A DNA stretch of 64,000 bases from positions 1,020,865 to 1,084,864 of the forward strand of contig NZ_CP139303.1 in assembly GCF_034092465.1 (NCBI RefSeq). The letters are read 5' to 3'. Position 1 is the stretch's first letter, and the number at the start of each line of letters is the position of its first letter. Under the pieces are notes generated by a model that was given only the letters and a program-made list of their open reading frames with translations, made no database searches and had not been told where the DNA came from. The stretch comes from Prochlorococcus sp. MIT 1223. GTDB taxonomy: Bacteria; Cyanobacteriota; Cyanobacteriia; PCC-6307; Cyanobiaceae. This document shows, piece after piece, positions 26,286 through 33,257 of the stretch. A program made the translations under genes and the position numbers.

Positions 26286-26991
26286 CAGATATAAACAATA
26301 ATTTAAAATGGTTAGAATTAATGGATTTTAATTTTAAAGACTCTCCAGGAGCTTTATAGGTTCCCTGCCATTGCTCTCCACAAATAGAAGAACTATTAAT
26401 ATTTTCAAGCAAAATTCCTTGATCCCTACATTTTGAATATCGGCCTAAAGTTTCAACTTGATTAATCCTAGAAATCGATAAGGAGTGAAAAATCTGTAAT
26501 GCAAGTTCATCAGAAATAAACAAACCATTTGAAAGGGATGATTGACTTCTTCCAATGACTTTTGTTTCTAAGGATTCATCGTCTTGAAATAAAGCTAACT
26601 GCCTATTAGGGGAATCTGGATCATCTATAACGTCAATTAAAGTACTGCCAAAGATTTCTTGACCTAAAGATTTAGTATTAAAGGCCCTATCTGCAACCAC
26701 TTTGCCATTTGAATCATGCCTAAATTTTGCCTTATGAATTACAAATTTTTTTTTAGGATCACTTAAATCAAAGTTAATGATTTGCCAATCTCCTAAAAAA
26801 TACTCAGGATAAATCAAATCTTCATCATCTTGCGGCCTCCTGAATGGCCCTGGCAGAGCCCACAAAGGCCAGGACAATTGCCTTTCAGCCAAGTCGTCAT
26901 CAAACGAGTTATATAACCCTATGTCCCCGCATAATGCCTGATCAGGGATCAAAATAAGAATACAAAAAAAAATTACGAGTTTTTTTACCAC
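26206..26991 (-). CDS. Conserved cyanobacterial protein with signal peptide
   Basis: Starting from GTG at 26991 this is 261 residues. The N-terminus VVKKLVIFFCILILIP then ALCGD reads as a signal peptide, which supports this start; a frame extends 19 codons further upstream but into the divergent gene. The mature part has WPLWALPGPFRRP and YPEYFLGDWQI, a pattern seen in uncharacterised cyanobacterial proteins and their plastid-lumen relatives (DUF6816-like, a tentative label). It is probably lumenal or periplasmic. Its 3' end overlaps the GST-like gene by 80 bp on the opposite strand, and its start is one base from the divergent CRR7 start. Confidence 0.75.
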   Translation of the reverse strand: MVKKLVIFFCILILIPDQALCGDIGLYNSFDDDLAERQLSWPLWALPGPFRRPQDDEDLIYPEYFLGDWQIINFDLSDPKKKFVIHKAKFRHDSNGKVVADRAFNTKSLGQEIFGSTLIDVIDDPDSPNRQLALFQDDESLETKVIGRSQSSLSNGLFISDELALQIFHSLSISRINQVETLGRYSKCRDQGILLENINSSSICGEQWQGTYKAPGESLKLKSINSNHFKLLFISATEQLPSKKSLVDLANQKDQLILDGP

Positions 26992-26992
26992 G

Positions 26993-27256
26993 ATGTCAGA
27001 TCCTTTAATCAGAGAGATTGATAATTTTGTAGTCCTGGAACCAGGCAAAAATGAACAATTTTTAAATACAGAAGAAACATTGATATGGATATCAAATTGG
27101 TTAAAAAACCTTGATGAATTACCTGAAGACTTAAAACCAAAAAATTCTATAGAAAATGCTGCAAAGCATCTATTAGATACTGCATGTGATTTAGAAGTTA
27201 AACCAGGTTTTACTATTCAATGGTTCGCTGTCCGTCTTGATTCTCCGAATAATTAA
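26993..27256 (+). CDS. CRR7-like protein
   Basis: This 87-residue protein shows FVVLEPGKNEQFLNTEETL, LPEDLKPKNSIENAAKHLLD and FTIQWFAVRLDSP. The pattern, with a late LDTACDLEV and QWFAVRL, resembles CHLORORESPIRATORY REDUCTION 7 (DUF3571), which in plants is needed for chloroplast NDH assembly. The window also carries ndhO. It starts one base from the divergent secreted-protein gene and overlaps the aroK 3' end by 44 bp. Confidence 0.72.
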   Translation: MSDPLIREIDNFVVLEPGKNEQFLNTEETLIWISNWLKNLDELPEDLKPKNSIENAAKHLLDTACDLEVKPGFTIQWFAVRLDSPNN

Positions 27257-27800
27257 GTATAGATATTAGATTCTTGGCAATCAAGTTGGACAGTTCTTTT
27301 GGAGACTCCTCTTGTACAGAAATATGTAAATCAGCCTCATTATATTGAGGTATTCTATCTTGATTCAATTTCTCAAAAGCACGAGAGGTATCATCATTTG
27401 CAATCAAAGGGCGTTTTTCTAATTCATTCTTTTTCTTCAACCTTTCCAATAAGCGCTTAGGGCCTGGATCAAGCCACACTACAATTCCTTGATGCAAGAT
27501 CCCCCAATTCTCTGAACGAGTAACGATGCCTCCACCAGTTGCAATAACTAGAGAATATAATTTGCCAATTTCTTTAAGAACTTGAGTTTCAATTTCTCGA
27601 AAAGCACATTCTCCATCTTCTTCGAAAATTTGAGTAATAGATTTCTTTACAGCTTTCTCTATAACTAAATCTGTATCAACAAACCTATATCCAAGTTTCT
27701 GGGCTATATGGGGACCAGTTTCTGACTTGCCAGAACCCATCATCCCAATCAAATAAAGATTGCGACCTCCCAAAATTTGTTTTAATGAAGTGGAGCTCAC
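27213..27800 (-). CDS. aroK: Shikimate kinase
   Basis: The enzyme phosphorylates shikimate in aromatic amino acid synthesis. It has NLYLIGMMGSGKSETGP (P-loop), the shikimate-binding DTDLVIE, FREIETQVL, and GGGIVTRSENWG. A GTG at 27800 gives 195 residues, close to the usual length. The open frame runs 22 codons further to an ATG at 27866, but that start would sit on the ATG of the divergent gene at 27865, so the GTG is preferred. The 3' end overlaps the CRR7-like gene by 44 bp. Confidence 0.92.
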   Translation of the reverse strand: MSSTSLKQILGGRNLYLIGMMGSGKSETGPHIAQKLGYRFVDTDLVIEKAVKKSITQIFEEDGECAFREIETQVLKEIGKLYSLVIATGGGIVTRSENWGILHQGIVVWLDPGPKRLLERLKKKNELEKRPLIANDDTSRAFEKLNQDRIPQYNEADLHISVQEESPKELSNLIAKNLISILNYSENQDGQRTIE

Positions 27801-27864
27801 ATGATTCCTCTCAAAAACAGAACAAAAAATGAGCTTATTAACATGGCATTCAATCTGAGAATGC

Positions 27865-28785
27865 ATGACTGATACAACATCTAAAAAACCTCATGGTGAA
27901 GGTCGCAACTGTGTCATAACTCGTCGTGCTTGTTTTAGTGCAAGCCATCGATATTGGCTACCTGAATTTTCCGATAAAGAAAACTCAGAGATTTTTGGAC
28001 CTTGTTCGATAGCGCCAGGTCATGGACACAATTACGAATTAATCGTATCCATGGAGGGCGCACTAGATCAATTCGGCATGGTTCTTAATCTATCGGATGT
28101 TAAACATGCCATCAAAAATGAAGTCACAAAACAACTTGACTTTCGATTTCTAAATCACGTGTGGCCTGAATTCGATATTTCCAAACCTGAAGGTTGTCTT
28201 CCCACCACAGAGTCACTAGTTCGAATAATCTGGAAAAGGTTGAAACCACATTTACCAATCATTTCCCTCCGTCTATATGAAAACCCTGCTCTTTGGGCTG
28301 ATTATTTAGGAAATTCCATGGATGCTTTTTTAACTGTTCGCACTCACTTCGCTGCTGCACATCGATTAGCAAGGGAAGACCTTCCTCAAGAAGAAAATGA
28401 AAAGATCTTTGGTAAATGTGCTCGACCAAACGGTCACGGTCACAATTATTTGGTGGATATAACCGTTCGAGGAGAAATTCATCCTAGGACTGGAATGATT
28501 TGTGATTTATCAGCTCTGCAAAAAATTATTGAGGATTTAATTGTCGAACCATTTGATCACACTTTTTTAAATAAAGATATCCCTCATTTCGCTATCACTG
28601 TTCCTACCGCTGAGAACATAGCACTTCATATATCTGATAAATTAAAAGCACCAATTAATCAACTTGGAGCAAGTTTACATAAAGTCAAGCTTCAAGAAAG
28701 TCCTAATAACGCAGCTGAAGTTTATGCAGAATCTCCTATTTTAGAAAATGTAACGAGAACTCTTGAAACTTCAATTAGTAATTAA
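27865..28785 (+). CDS. Tandem 6-pyruvoyl-tetrahydropterin synthase / QueD-fold protein
   Basis: This 306-residue protein contains two copies of the PTPS/QueD fold. Copy 1 (about 15-150) has ASHRYW, GPCSIAPGHGHNYE and LRLYEN. Copy 2 (about 155-290) has AAHRLARE, FGKCARPNGHGHNY, FDHTFLN and KLQES. The His residues for zinc and the catalytic Cys are present in both, but the Asp-His pair of copy 2 (FDHTFLN) reads LDFRFLN in copy 1, so the active-site His is missing there. Normal QueD is about 120-140 residues and single. The family makes 6-carboxy- or 6-pyruvoyl-tetrahydropterin. A RibD-like reductase gene follows after 5 bp, suggesting a pterin or deazapurine route. Confidence 0.88.
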   Translation: MTDTTSKKPHGEGRNCVITRRACFSASHRYWLPEFSDKENSEIFGPCSIAPGHGHNYELIVSMEGALDQFGMVLNLSDVKHAIKNEVTKQLDFRFLNHVWPEFDISKPEGCLPTTESLVRIIWKRLKPHLPIISLRLYENPALWADYLGNSMDAFLTVRTHFAAAHRLAREDLPQEENEKIFGKCARPNGHGHNYLVDITVRGEIHPRTGMICDLSALQKIIEDLIVEPFDHTFLNKDIPHFAITVPTAENIALHISDKLKAPINQLGASLHKVKLQESPNNAAEVYAESPILENVTRTLETSISN

Positions 28786-28790
28786 GTTAA

Positions 28791-29474
28791 TTGAAAAAAA
28801 TTATTGCTAGAGTTGTATTGGCTACAAGTATCGATGGTAAAATAGCCTTACCAAATGGTGCAAAAATTGATATTGGAGATGAAGGAGATAGAAAAGTTTT
28901 AGAGAATTCATTAGCATGGGCTGATGCCACTTTGATGGGAGGAGAAACACTTAGAGCGCATAAAAGTACATGTCTAATCCATAGAAAAGAACTAATAGAT
29001 AAACGCAAATCTGAAGGAAGATCTGAGCAACCTATATGTATAGTTGTTAGCAATAAAAAAAATTATTCATTAGATTGGCATTTTTTTAAACAGCCAATTG
29101 AAAGGTGGCTCATTAGATCAAAAGTAAATTTTGAAACTAGTAATAATTATTGTAAAGGTTATAGTAGAACAATAGAATTTGAATCTAATTGGTCAAAGAC
29201 ACTAGAGGAAATTTACACTTTTAATATCAGAAAGTTAGTAGTGCTAGGGGGTTCAAAGATAGTTGGCTCTATGCTTTTAGAAGATCAAATAAGTGAATTG
29301 CAAATCACTTTAACTCCAAAGCTTATAGGTGGAAGTTTTTCTTGGATACCAAGTAGTTTAAATAATCTTTCTATGGACTTACAAAAAAAGAATTCATGGA
29401 TTCTGAAAGAAGCTAAAAAGCTTGAAGACAATGAATTATTATTACACTACCATAGGAATTATGATAATTTTTAA
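28791..29474 (+). CDS. RibD C-terminal-like (dihydrofolate-reductase fold) reductase
   Basis: This 227-residue protein resembles the reductase half of RibD: RVVLATSIDGKIALPNG, LAWADATLMGGETLRAH, ICIVVSNKK, RKLVVLGGSKIVGSMLL and QITLTPKLIGG. The deaminase domain of RibD is absent. Stand-alone proteins of this type reduce riboflavin precursors or pterins. The start is TTG at 28791, five bases after the QueD-fold gene, so coupling is likely. Confidence 0.85.
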   Translation: MKKIIARVVLATSIDGKIALPNGAKIDIGDEGDRKVLENSLAWADATLMGGETLRAHKSTCLIHRKELIDKRKSEGRSEQPICIVVSNKKNYSLDWHFFKQPIERWLIRSKVNFETSNNYCKGYSRTIEFESNWSKTLEEIYTFNIRKLVVLGGSKIVGSMLLEDQISELQITLTPKLIGGSFSWIPSSLNNLSMDLQKKNSWILKEAKKLEDNELLLHYHRNYDNF

Positions 29475-29548
29475 TTCTACTAAATTTAATTTTACAATCT
29501 ATTTAACAATTATAATATGTAAAGTATAAATAATTAGTTTCTAATGAT

Positions 29549-30739
29549 ATGGCAAAGCTGATATACAAATGGAATGCATCTATTTCAGAAATAGATGAAA
29601 AAGATTGGGATTATCTCTTAGGTGAAAATAGTAATCCATTTTACTCCTGGAAATGGCTATATGCTTTAGAAAATTCTAAAAGTATAGTAGCTACTTCTGG
29701 ATGGCAACCTTTATATTTATCAGTTTGGCGTGAATTTCAGAAGAATCCTGTAGCAATAGCACCTCTATTCCTCAAAGGACATAGCTATGGAGAGTTTATA
29801 TTTGACAACCAGTTTGAAGAATTAGCTAATCAATTAGGCAAGAGGTATTATCCAAAATTAATAGGAATGAGTCCAGTAAGTCCTGTAGAAGGATACCGTT
29901 TCTTATTTTCTAACAAAGAGGATAAGCTATATCTAACTAGAGAAATTATTAATCAAATTGACTCGTTCTGTGTAGATAATAATATCCTCAGTTGTAATTT
30001 TCTATACGTAGATCCAAGTTGGCAAGTGCTTGCTGAAAAAGCAAATTGTGCAACTTGGCTAAACAAAACAAGTATATGGGAGGCAAATGAAAATAAAAAT
30101 TTCTCAGATTATCTTTTAAAGTTTAATTCCAATCAAAGAAAGAATATAAAAAAAGAAAGGAATTCGATTAAAAAAGCAAATATAAATGTCTCAGTAAAAT
30201 ATGCAGAAGATATTAATCTTCAAGATATGCAAATGATGCATGATTTTTATGAAAGTCATTGTAGTAGATGGGGGATTTGGGGCAGCAAATATCTCTCAAG
30301 AGCGTTTTTTGAGCAACTTGCATTAGAAAAATATCGCAATGAAATTGTTTTATTTAGTGCAAATAAATCTGATGAAATAAAACCTATTGCAATGTCTTTA
30401 TGTATAACTAATGGTGAAAAACTATGGGGTAGATATTGGGGGAGCAAGCTAGATATTGACTTTTTGCATTTTGAACTATGCTACTACTCGCCAATTGAGT
30501 GGGCATTCACTAAAGGCATCAAGAGTTTTGACCCAGGTGCTGGAGGAAGTCAAAAAAAAAGACGAGGTTTTATTGCAAAACCAAGTGCTAGTCTTCATAG
30601 ATGGTATGAACCAAATATGGATAAATTAATCAGAGCATGGCTATGCAAATCAAATAAATTAATGCTTGAAGAAATTAAAGCAACTAATAATGAAGTACCC
30701 TTTAAAAAAGACAATGGAAAATTGTCTTTAATGACATAA
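29549..30739 (+). CDS. FemAB/GNAT-like protein (DUF482, COG3146 type)
   Basis: This 396-residue protein has NPFYSWKWLYALENS near the start, AIAPLFLKGHSYGEFIFD, MSPVSPVEGYRFL, FNSNQRKNIKKERNSIKK, and WGRYWGS then DPGAGGSQKKRRGF. This sequence pattern is typical of the DUF482 group, a GNAT-superfamily relative of peptidoglycan FemAB transferases. The real substrate is unknown. It stands alone between the RibD-like and the small membrane protein genes. Confidence 0.85.
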   Translation: MAKLIYKWNASISEIDEKDWDYLLGENSNPFYSWKWLYALENSKSIVATSGWQPLYLSVWREFQKNPVAIAPLFLKGHSYGEFIFDNQFEELANQLGKRYYPKLIGMSPVSPVEGYRFLFSNKEDKLYLTREIINQIDSFCVDNNILSCNFLYVDPSWQVLAEKANCATWLNKTSIWEANENKNFSDYLLKFNSNQRKNIKKERNSIKKANINVSVKYAEDINLQDMQMMHDFYESHCSRWGIWGSKYLSRAFFEQLALEKYRNEIVLFSANKSDEIKPIAMSLCITNGEKLWGRYWGSKLDIDFLHFELCYYSPIEWAFTKGIKSFDPGAGGSQKKRRGFIAKPSASLHRWYEPNMDKLIRAWLCKSNKLMLEEIKATNNEVPFKKDNGKLSLMT

Positions 30740-30767
30740 TTCTATTGTATAGTTATTTTAAAAGTTT

Positions 30768-30986
30768 ATGAAAGAAATCGAAGATAGAAATTCTCAAGAT
30801 AAAGAACTTATAAATCCAAAAGGGATTTTAAACTACAAGAACAAAGGATCACAAAGTGTTTTTAGATTATTTGGCATAGAATTAACAGCTCCATCGGGCT
30901 TAAAGAACCCAGGTACAGTATATATCTCATTTATTCTTGTAAATTTAATTATATTTCTTGTTTTAAGGAGCTTCGTCACAGGCTAA
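30768..30986 (+). CDS. Small single-span membrane protein
   Basis: This 72-residue protein is polar for 50 residues (including FRLFGIELTAPSGLKNPGTV) and ends with a hydrophobic helix (YISFILVNLIIFLVLRSFV). It lacks the chlorophyll-binding E..NGR..M motif, so it is not an Hli protein. It lies 28 bp after the GNAT-like gene. Its stop overlaps the convergent zinc-ribbon gene by 4 bp. I do not recognise the family. Confidence 0.7.
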   Translation: MKEIEDRNSQDKELINPKGILNYKNKGSQSVFRLFGIELTAPSGLKNPGTVYISFILVNLIIFLVLRSFVTG

Positions 30987-31126
30987 TCATTTTCATTCCA
31001 ATCTCTTAACTTTAATTTTGATCCGCAATAAATACAATTTTCATTCTTTTTAAATAATGGTGGACGTTTTTCAATAGAAAACCAATTAATACATAAATCA
31101 CAATAAGCTAAAAACTTAACTATCAT
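30983..31126 (-). CDS. Tiny zinc-ribbon-like protein, 47 residues
   Basis: The minus strand encodes 47 residues with CDLC (residues 9-12) and CIYCGSK (31-34), a two-knuckle CxxC...CxxC arrangement expected to bind zinc. The rest is basic (EKRPPLFKKNEN, KLKLRDW). The ATG at 31126 is 3 bp after the stop of the upstream gene on the same strand, so the pair is likely an operon. It is shorter than most automatic cut-offs. Confidence 0.7.
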   Translation of the reverse strand: MIVKFLAYCDLCINWFSIEKRPPLFKKNENCIYCGSKLKLRDWNEND

Positions 31127-31129
31127 AAT

Positions 31130-31327
31130 TTAAGAAGCAATAGGAAATTGAATATTTCTAAGCTCCTTTTTCATTCTCTTTCGAAGAATTTTATGTTCAG
31201 CGTAAATAGATGATTGACTTATTGGTCTTGAAACTTTTACATAATTGGCATTTCTAGATTTATCTTTTACAAAAGGGATGCTCGCTATAGAGATTTCCTG
31301 CAATGATCTTATAGAGGGGAATAACAT
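31130..31327 (-). CDS. Small basic protein, function unknown
   Basis: From the ATG at 31327 this is 65 residues: MLFPSIRSLQEISIASIPF, then a basic part with SQSSIYAEHKILRKRMKKEL. A TTG 51 bp upstream would add 17 residues. There is no membrane span or known motif. The tiny zinc-ribbon gene follows after 3 bp. The ATG shares a CATG with a potential plus-strand start at 31325. Confidence 0.55.
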   Translation of the reverse strand: MLFPSIRSLQEISIASIPFVKDKSRNANYVKVSRPISQSSIYAEHKILRKRMKKELRNIQFPIAS

Positions 31328-31650
31328 GGCTTCACCAAAGCTAGTATTTAAATATTTCCTATCCAAATTCTTCCGCAATAAATAAAAATTTCAAGTCCTA
31401 CTATTCATATTTATTAATTGCATCATTTGCAATTGCGTTAAGCTTTACTCTCTTTAAGCTTTCAGCTATAAGTTATCCAGACAGAAGATCAAATACCTTT
31501 TATGAGTATATAGAAAAATTGAATATGATTTTCAAAGAAATATTTCTTAAAAAGATAAGGGTATATCAAAATCGATATATGCTCTTAGGGACAGATTTAT
31601 TGGATGCGCTTCTAATTTTTAGGTTAAAAAATGAACTATCAAATCATTGA
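31325..31650 (+). pseudogene. Probable frameshifted small membrane protein gene
   Basis: An ATG at 31325 opens MASPKLVFKYFLSKFFRNK and then stops (TAA at 31382-31384). In another frame the sequence continues as FKSYYSYLLIASFAIALSFT, a membrane helix, and runs about 85 more codons (through SYPDRRSNTFYEYIEKLN and GTDLLDALLIFRL) to TGA at 31648. That second frame has no ATG/GTG/TTG of its own before the helix. The junction is an aaataaat tandem; removing one aaat joins both parts into one plausible protein of about 105 residues. It overlaps the start of the next gene by 20 bp. Coding nature is inferred, not proven. Confidence 0.4.
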
Positions 31651-32032
31651 AACCCAAATCAAAAAGAAGATTAAAGAACTTGATGAAAAGCTCTCAAAAA
31701 GACTTATCGAGCTTGATCCTAAAGGATATTTTATTGTCAAGATTGACCAGTCTGAACATGAGATTTTAGTAGAGCACTACAGCAATGATATCGATAGCTT
31801 AGGAAGAGCAATTAACCCTGATACAGGGAAGCCTATTGGATGTAAAGATGATTTACAACGCGTTCCCACTACTACATATAGAGGAAGCAGCGCAAAAGAA
31901 GTTGGAATAAAAATAACCGAAGGAAGCAATGAATATCCTATAAGTAGACTTGACCATGCTCTGTACTTAGGGAGAGAACTACAACGGGCAGAGGAATGTC
32001 TAAGACATAACAAAGACTACAAACAAGACTAA
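31631..32032 (+). CDS. DUF4346-like protein
   Basis: This 133-residue protein has LIELDPKGYFIVKIDQSEHE, ILVEHYSNDIDSLGR, and ends ISRLDHALYLGRELQRAEE. The pattern resembles the DUF4346 domain, which in many cyanobacteria is attached to a pterin-binding (dihydropteroate-synthase-like) protein; here it stands alone. Function unknown. The neighbour petL follows after 82 bp. Confidence 0.72.
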   Translation: MNYQIIETQIKKKIKELDEKLSKRLIELDPKGYFIVKIDQSEHEILVEHYSNDIDSLGRAINPDTGKPIGCKDDLQRVPTTTYRGSSAKEVGIKITEGSNEYPISRLDHALYLGRELQRAEECLRHNKDYKQD

Positions 32033-32114
32033 TTAGACAAGTCTCTGGAGAATTGCCCCCAATTACTGTAATCTTTGTTTTATCATTTACTTAAAAAGTA
32101 CGGAGCTTAATTGA

Positions 32115-32207
32115 ATGGGTGTAATTTTTTATCTCGTCTTAGTTGCCGCTGGGCTTGGAACAGCTTTTCTTATTAATAAAGCTTTAAAAGCAATAAAGCT
32201 AATTTGA
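32115..32207 (+). CDS. petL: Cytochrome b6f complex subunit PetL
   Basis: A 30-residue protein is encoded, beginning MGVIFYLVLVAAGLG and ending LKAIKLI. One membrane helix followed by a basic end with the final KLI or RLI is the hallmark of PetL (cytochrome b6f subunit 6), a small subunit that stabilises the complex. It was found by reading the gap between DUF4346 and VKOR genes, and is too short for routine gene-length limits. Confidence 0.8.
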   Translation: MGVIFYLVLVAAGLGTAFLINKALKAIKLI

Positions 32208-32305
32208 TTATAGAAATAAGTAAAACAACGAATCTTGGGATTCCAAAAGGCGATATTAGAAAGACTTTCTAGACTTATCCTACAAGCATAAAAAATCTTC
32301 TAATA

Positions 32306-33250
32306 ATGGGCACAACACGCCTTAAAACTCGTAGACGCTCCGAGCAAGGTTTCAAATGGAGCAGAATAGCAATAGCTATTCTCTCAACTGTTGGTGTAAT
32401 TGATACAGGTACAATTACTTTAAATAAGTGGGGATTTATAGGGACACTTTCATGCCCTGGTGGAATTGAAGGTTGCAATAAAGTTTTAAATAGTGCTTGG
32501 GGAACATTATTAACTATAAATGAAACTTCAATTCCATTATCTTTAGCTGGATTTAGTGGATATCTTTTAATGCTAGTAATGGCATTAATCACATTTACTC
32601 CTTGGCTTAAAGATAAGAGAAGTGATCTTTCAAAAAGAACATGGTGGCTGATATTTCTTATCTCATGTTCTATGTCTATTTTCAGTATAGTCCTAATAGG
32701 AATAATGGTTTTTAAAATTCAAGGTTTTTGTTTGTTTTGTATAATTTCTGGAATAATTTCAATATCTATTTTAGTTCTATCTTTTATTGGTGGAGGCTGG
32801 GAAGATACTAGTGAATTAATCTTCAGAGGAATAATTCTTTCTCTTATAGTATTTTTAGGTAGCTTAATATGGGCCTCATCGGTTAGTCCTAATAACAAAA
32901 ATATTTCACCAAATAACTATAACCTTCCTCCCATTGTTCAAAGAGAGAGTAATGATTCAGCTATAGAATTAGCCAAACATCTAAAAGATGAAGGTGCAAA
33001 AATGTATTTTGCTTATTGGTGTAAATACTGTGCATTACAAAAAGAATTATTTGGGAAAGAAGCAGTATCCGAACTTTTACTAGTAGAATGTGCTGAAGAT
33101 GGAGTAAATAATCAAAGTGCATTATGTAAAGAAAAAGGTATAACTTCATACCCTTCATGGGAAATTAATGGAGAAATTACATCAGGAGCACAATCTTTAG
33201 AGGAGTTAGCGAAGATAAGTAATTACAAAGGATCGAAGGAATTTAAATAA
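32306..33250 (+). CDS. VKOR-thioredoxin fusion protein
   Basis: This 314-residue membrane protein is a vitamin K epoxide reductase homologue. The first Cys pair is in CPGGIEGCNKVLNSAWG, followed by helices, and the CxxC of the active site is in FCLFCIISG. A thioredoxin-like domain at the C-terminus has YWCKYCALQKELFG and YPSWEINGEI. In cyanobacteria such fusions oxidise lumenal thiols using quinone, forming disulfide bonds. The domain order and motifs are clear; its client proteins are not. Confidence 0.93.
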   Translation: MGTTRLKTRRRSEQGFKWSRIAIAILSTVGVIDTGTITLNKWGFIGTLSCPGGIEGCNKVLNSAWGTLLTINETSIPLSLAGFSGYLLMLVMALITFTPWLKDKRSDLSKRTWWLIFLISCSMSIFSIVLIGIMVFKIQGFCLFCIISGIISISILVLSFIGGGWEDTSELIFRGIILSLIVFLGSLIWASSVSPNNKNISPNNYNLPPIVQRESNDSAIELAKHLKDEGAKMYFAYWCKYCALQKELFGKEAVSELLLVECAEDGVNNQSALCKEKGITSYPSWEINGEITSGAQSLEELAKISNYKGSKEFK

Positions 33251-33257
33251 AAATAAT

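Noticed and set aside
30768-30986. Possible high-light-inducible protein
   Set aside because: It has one membrane helix but lacks the E..NGR..M chlorophyll-binding motif.
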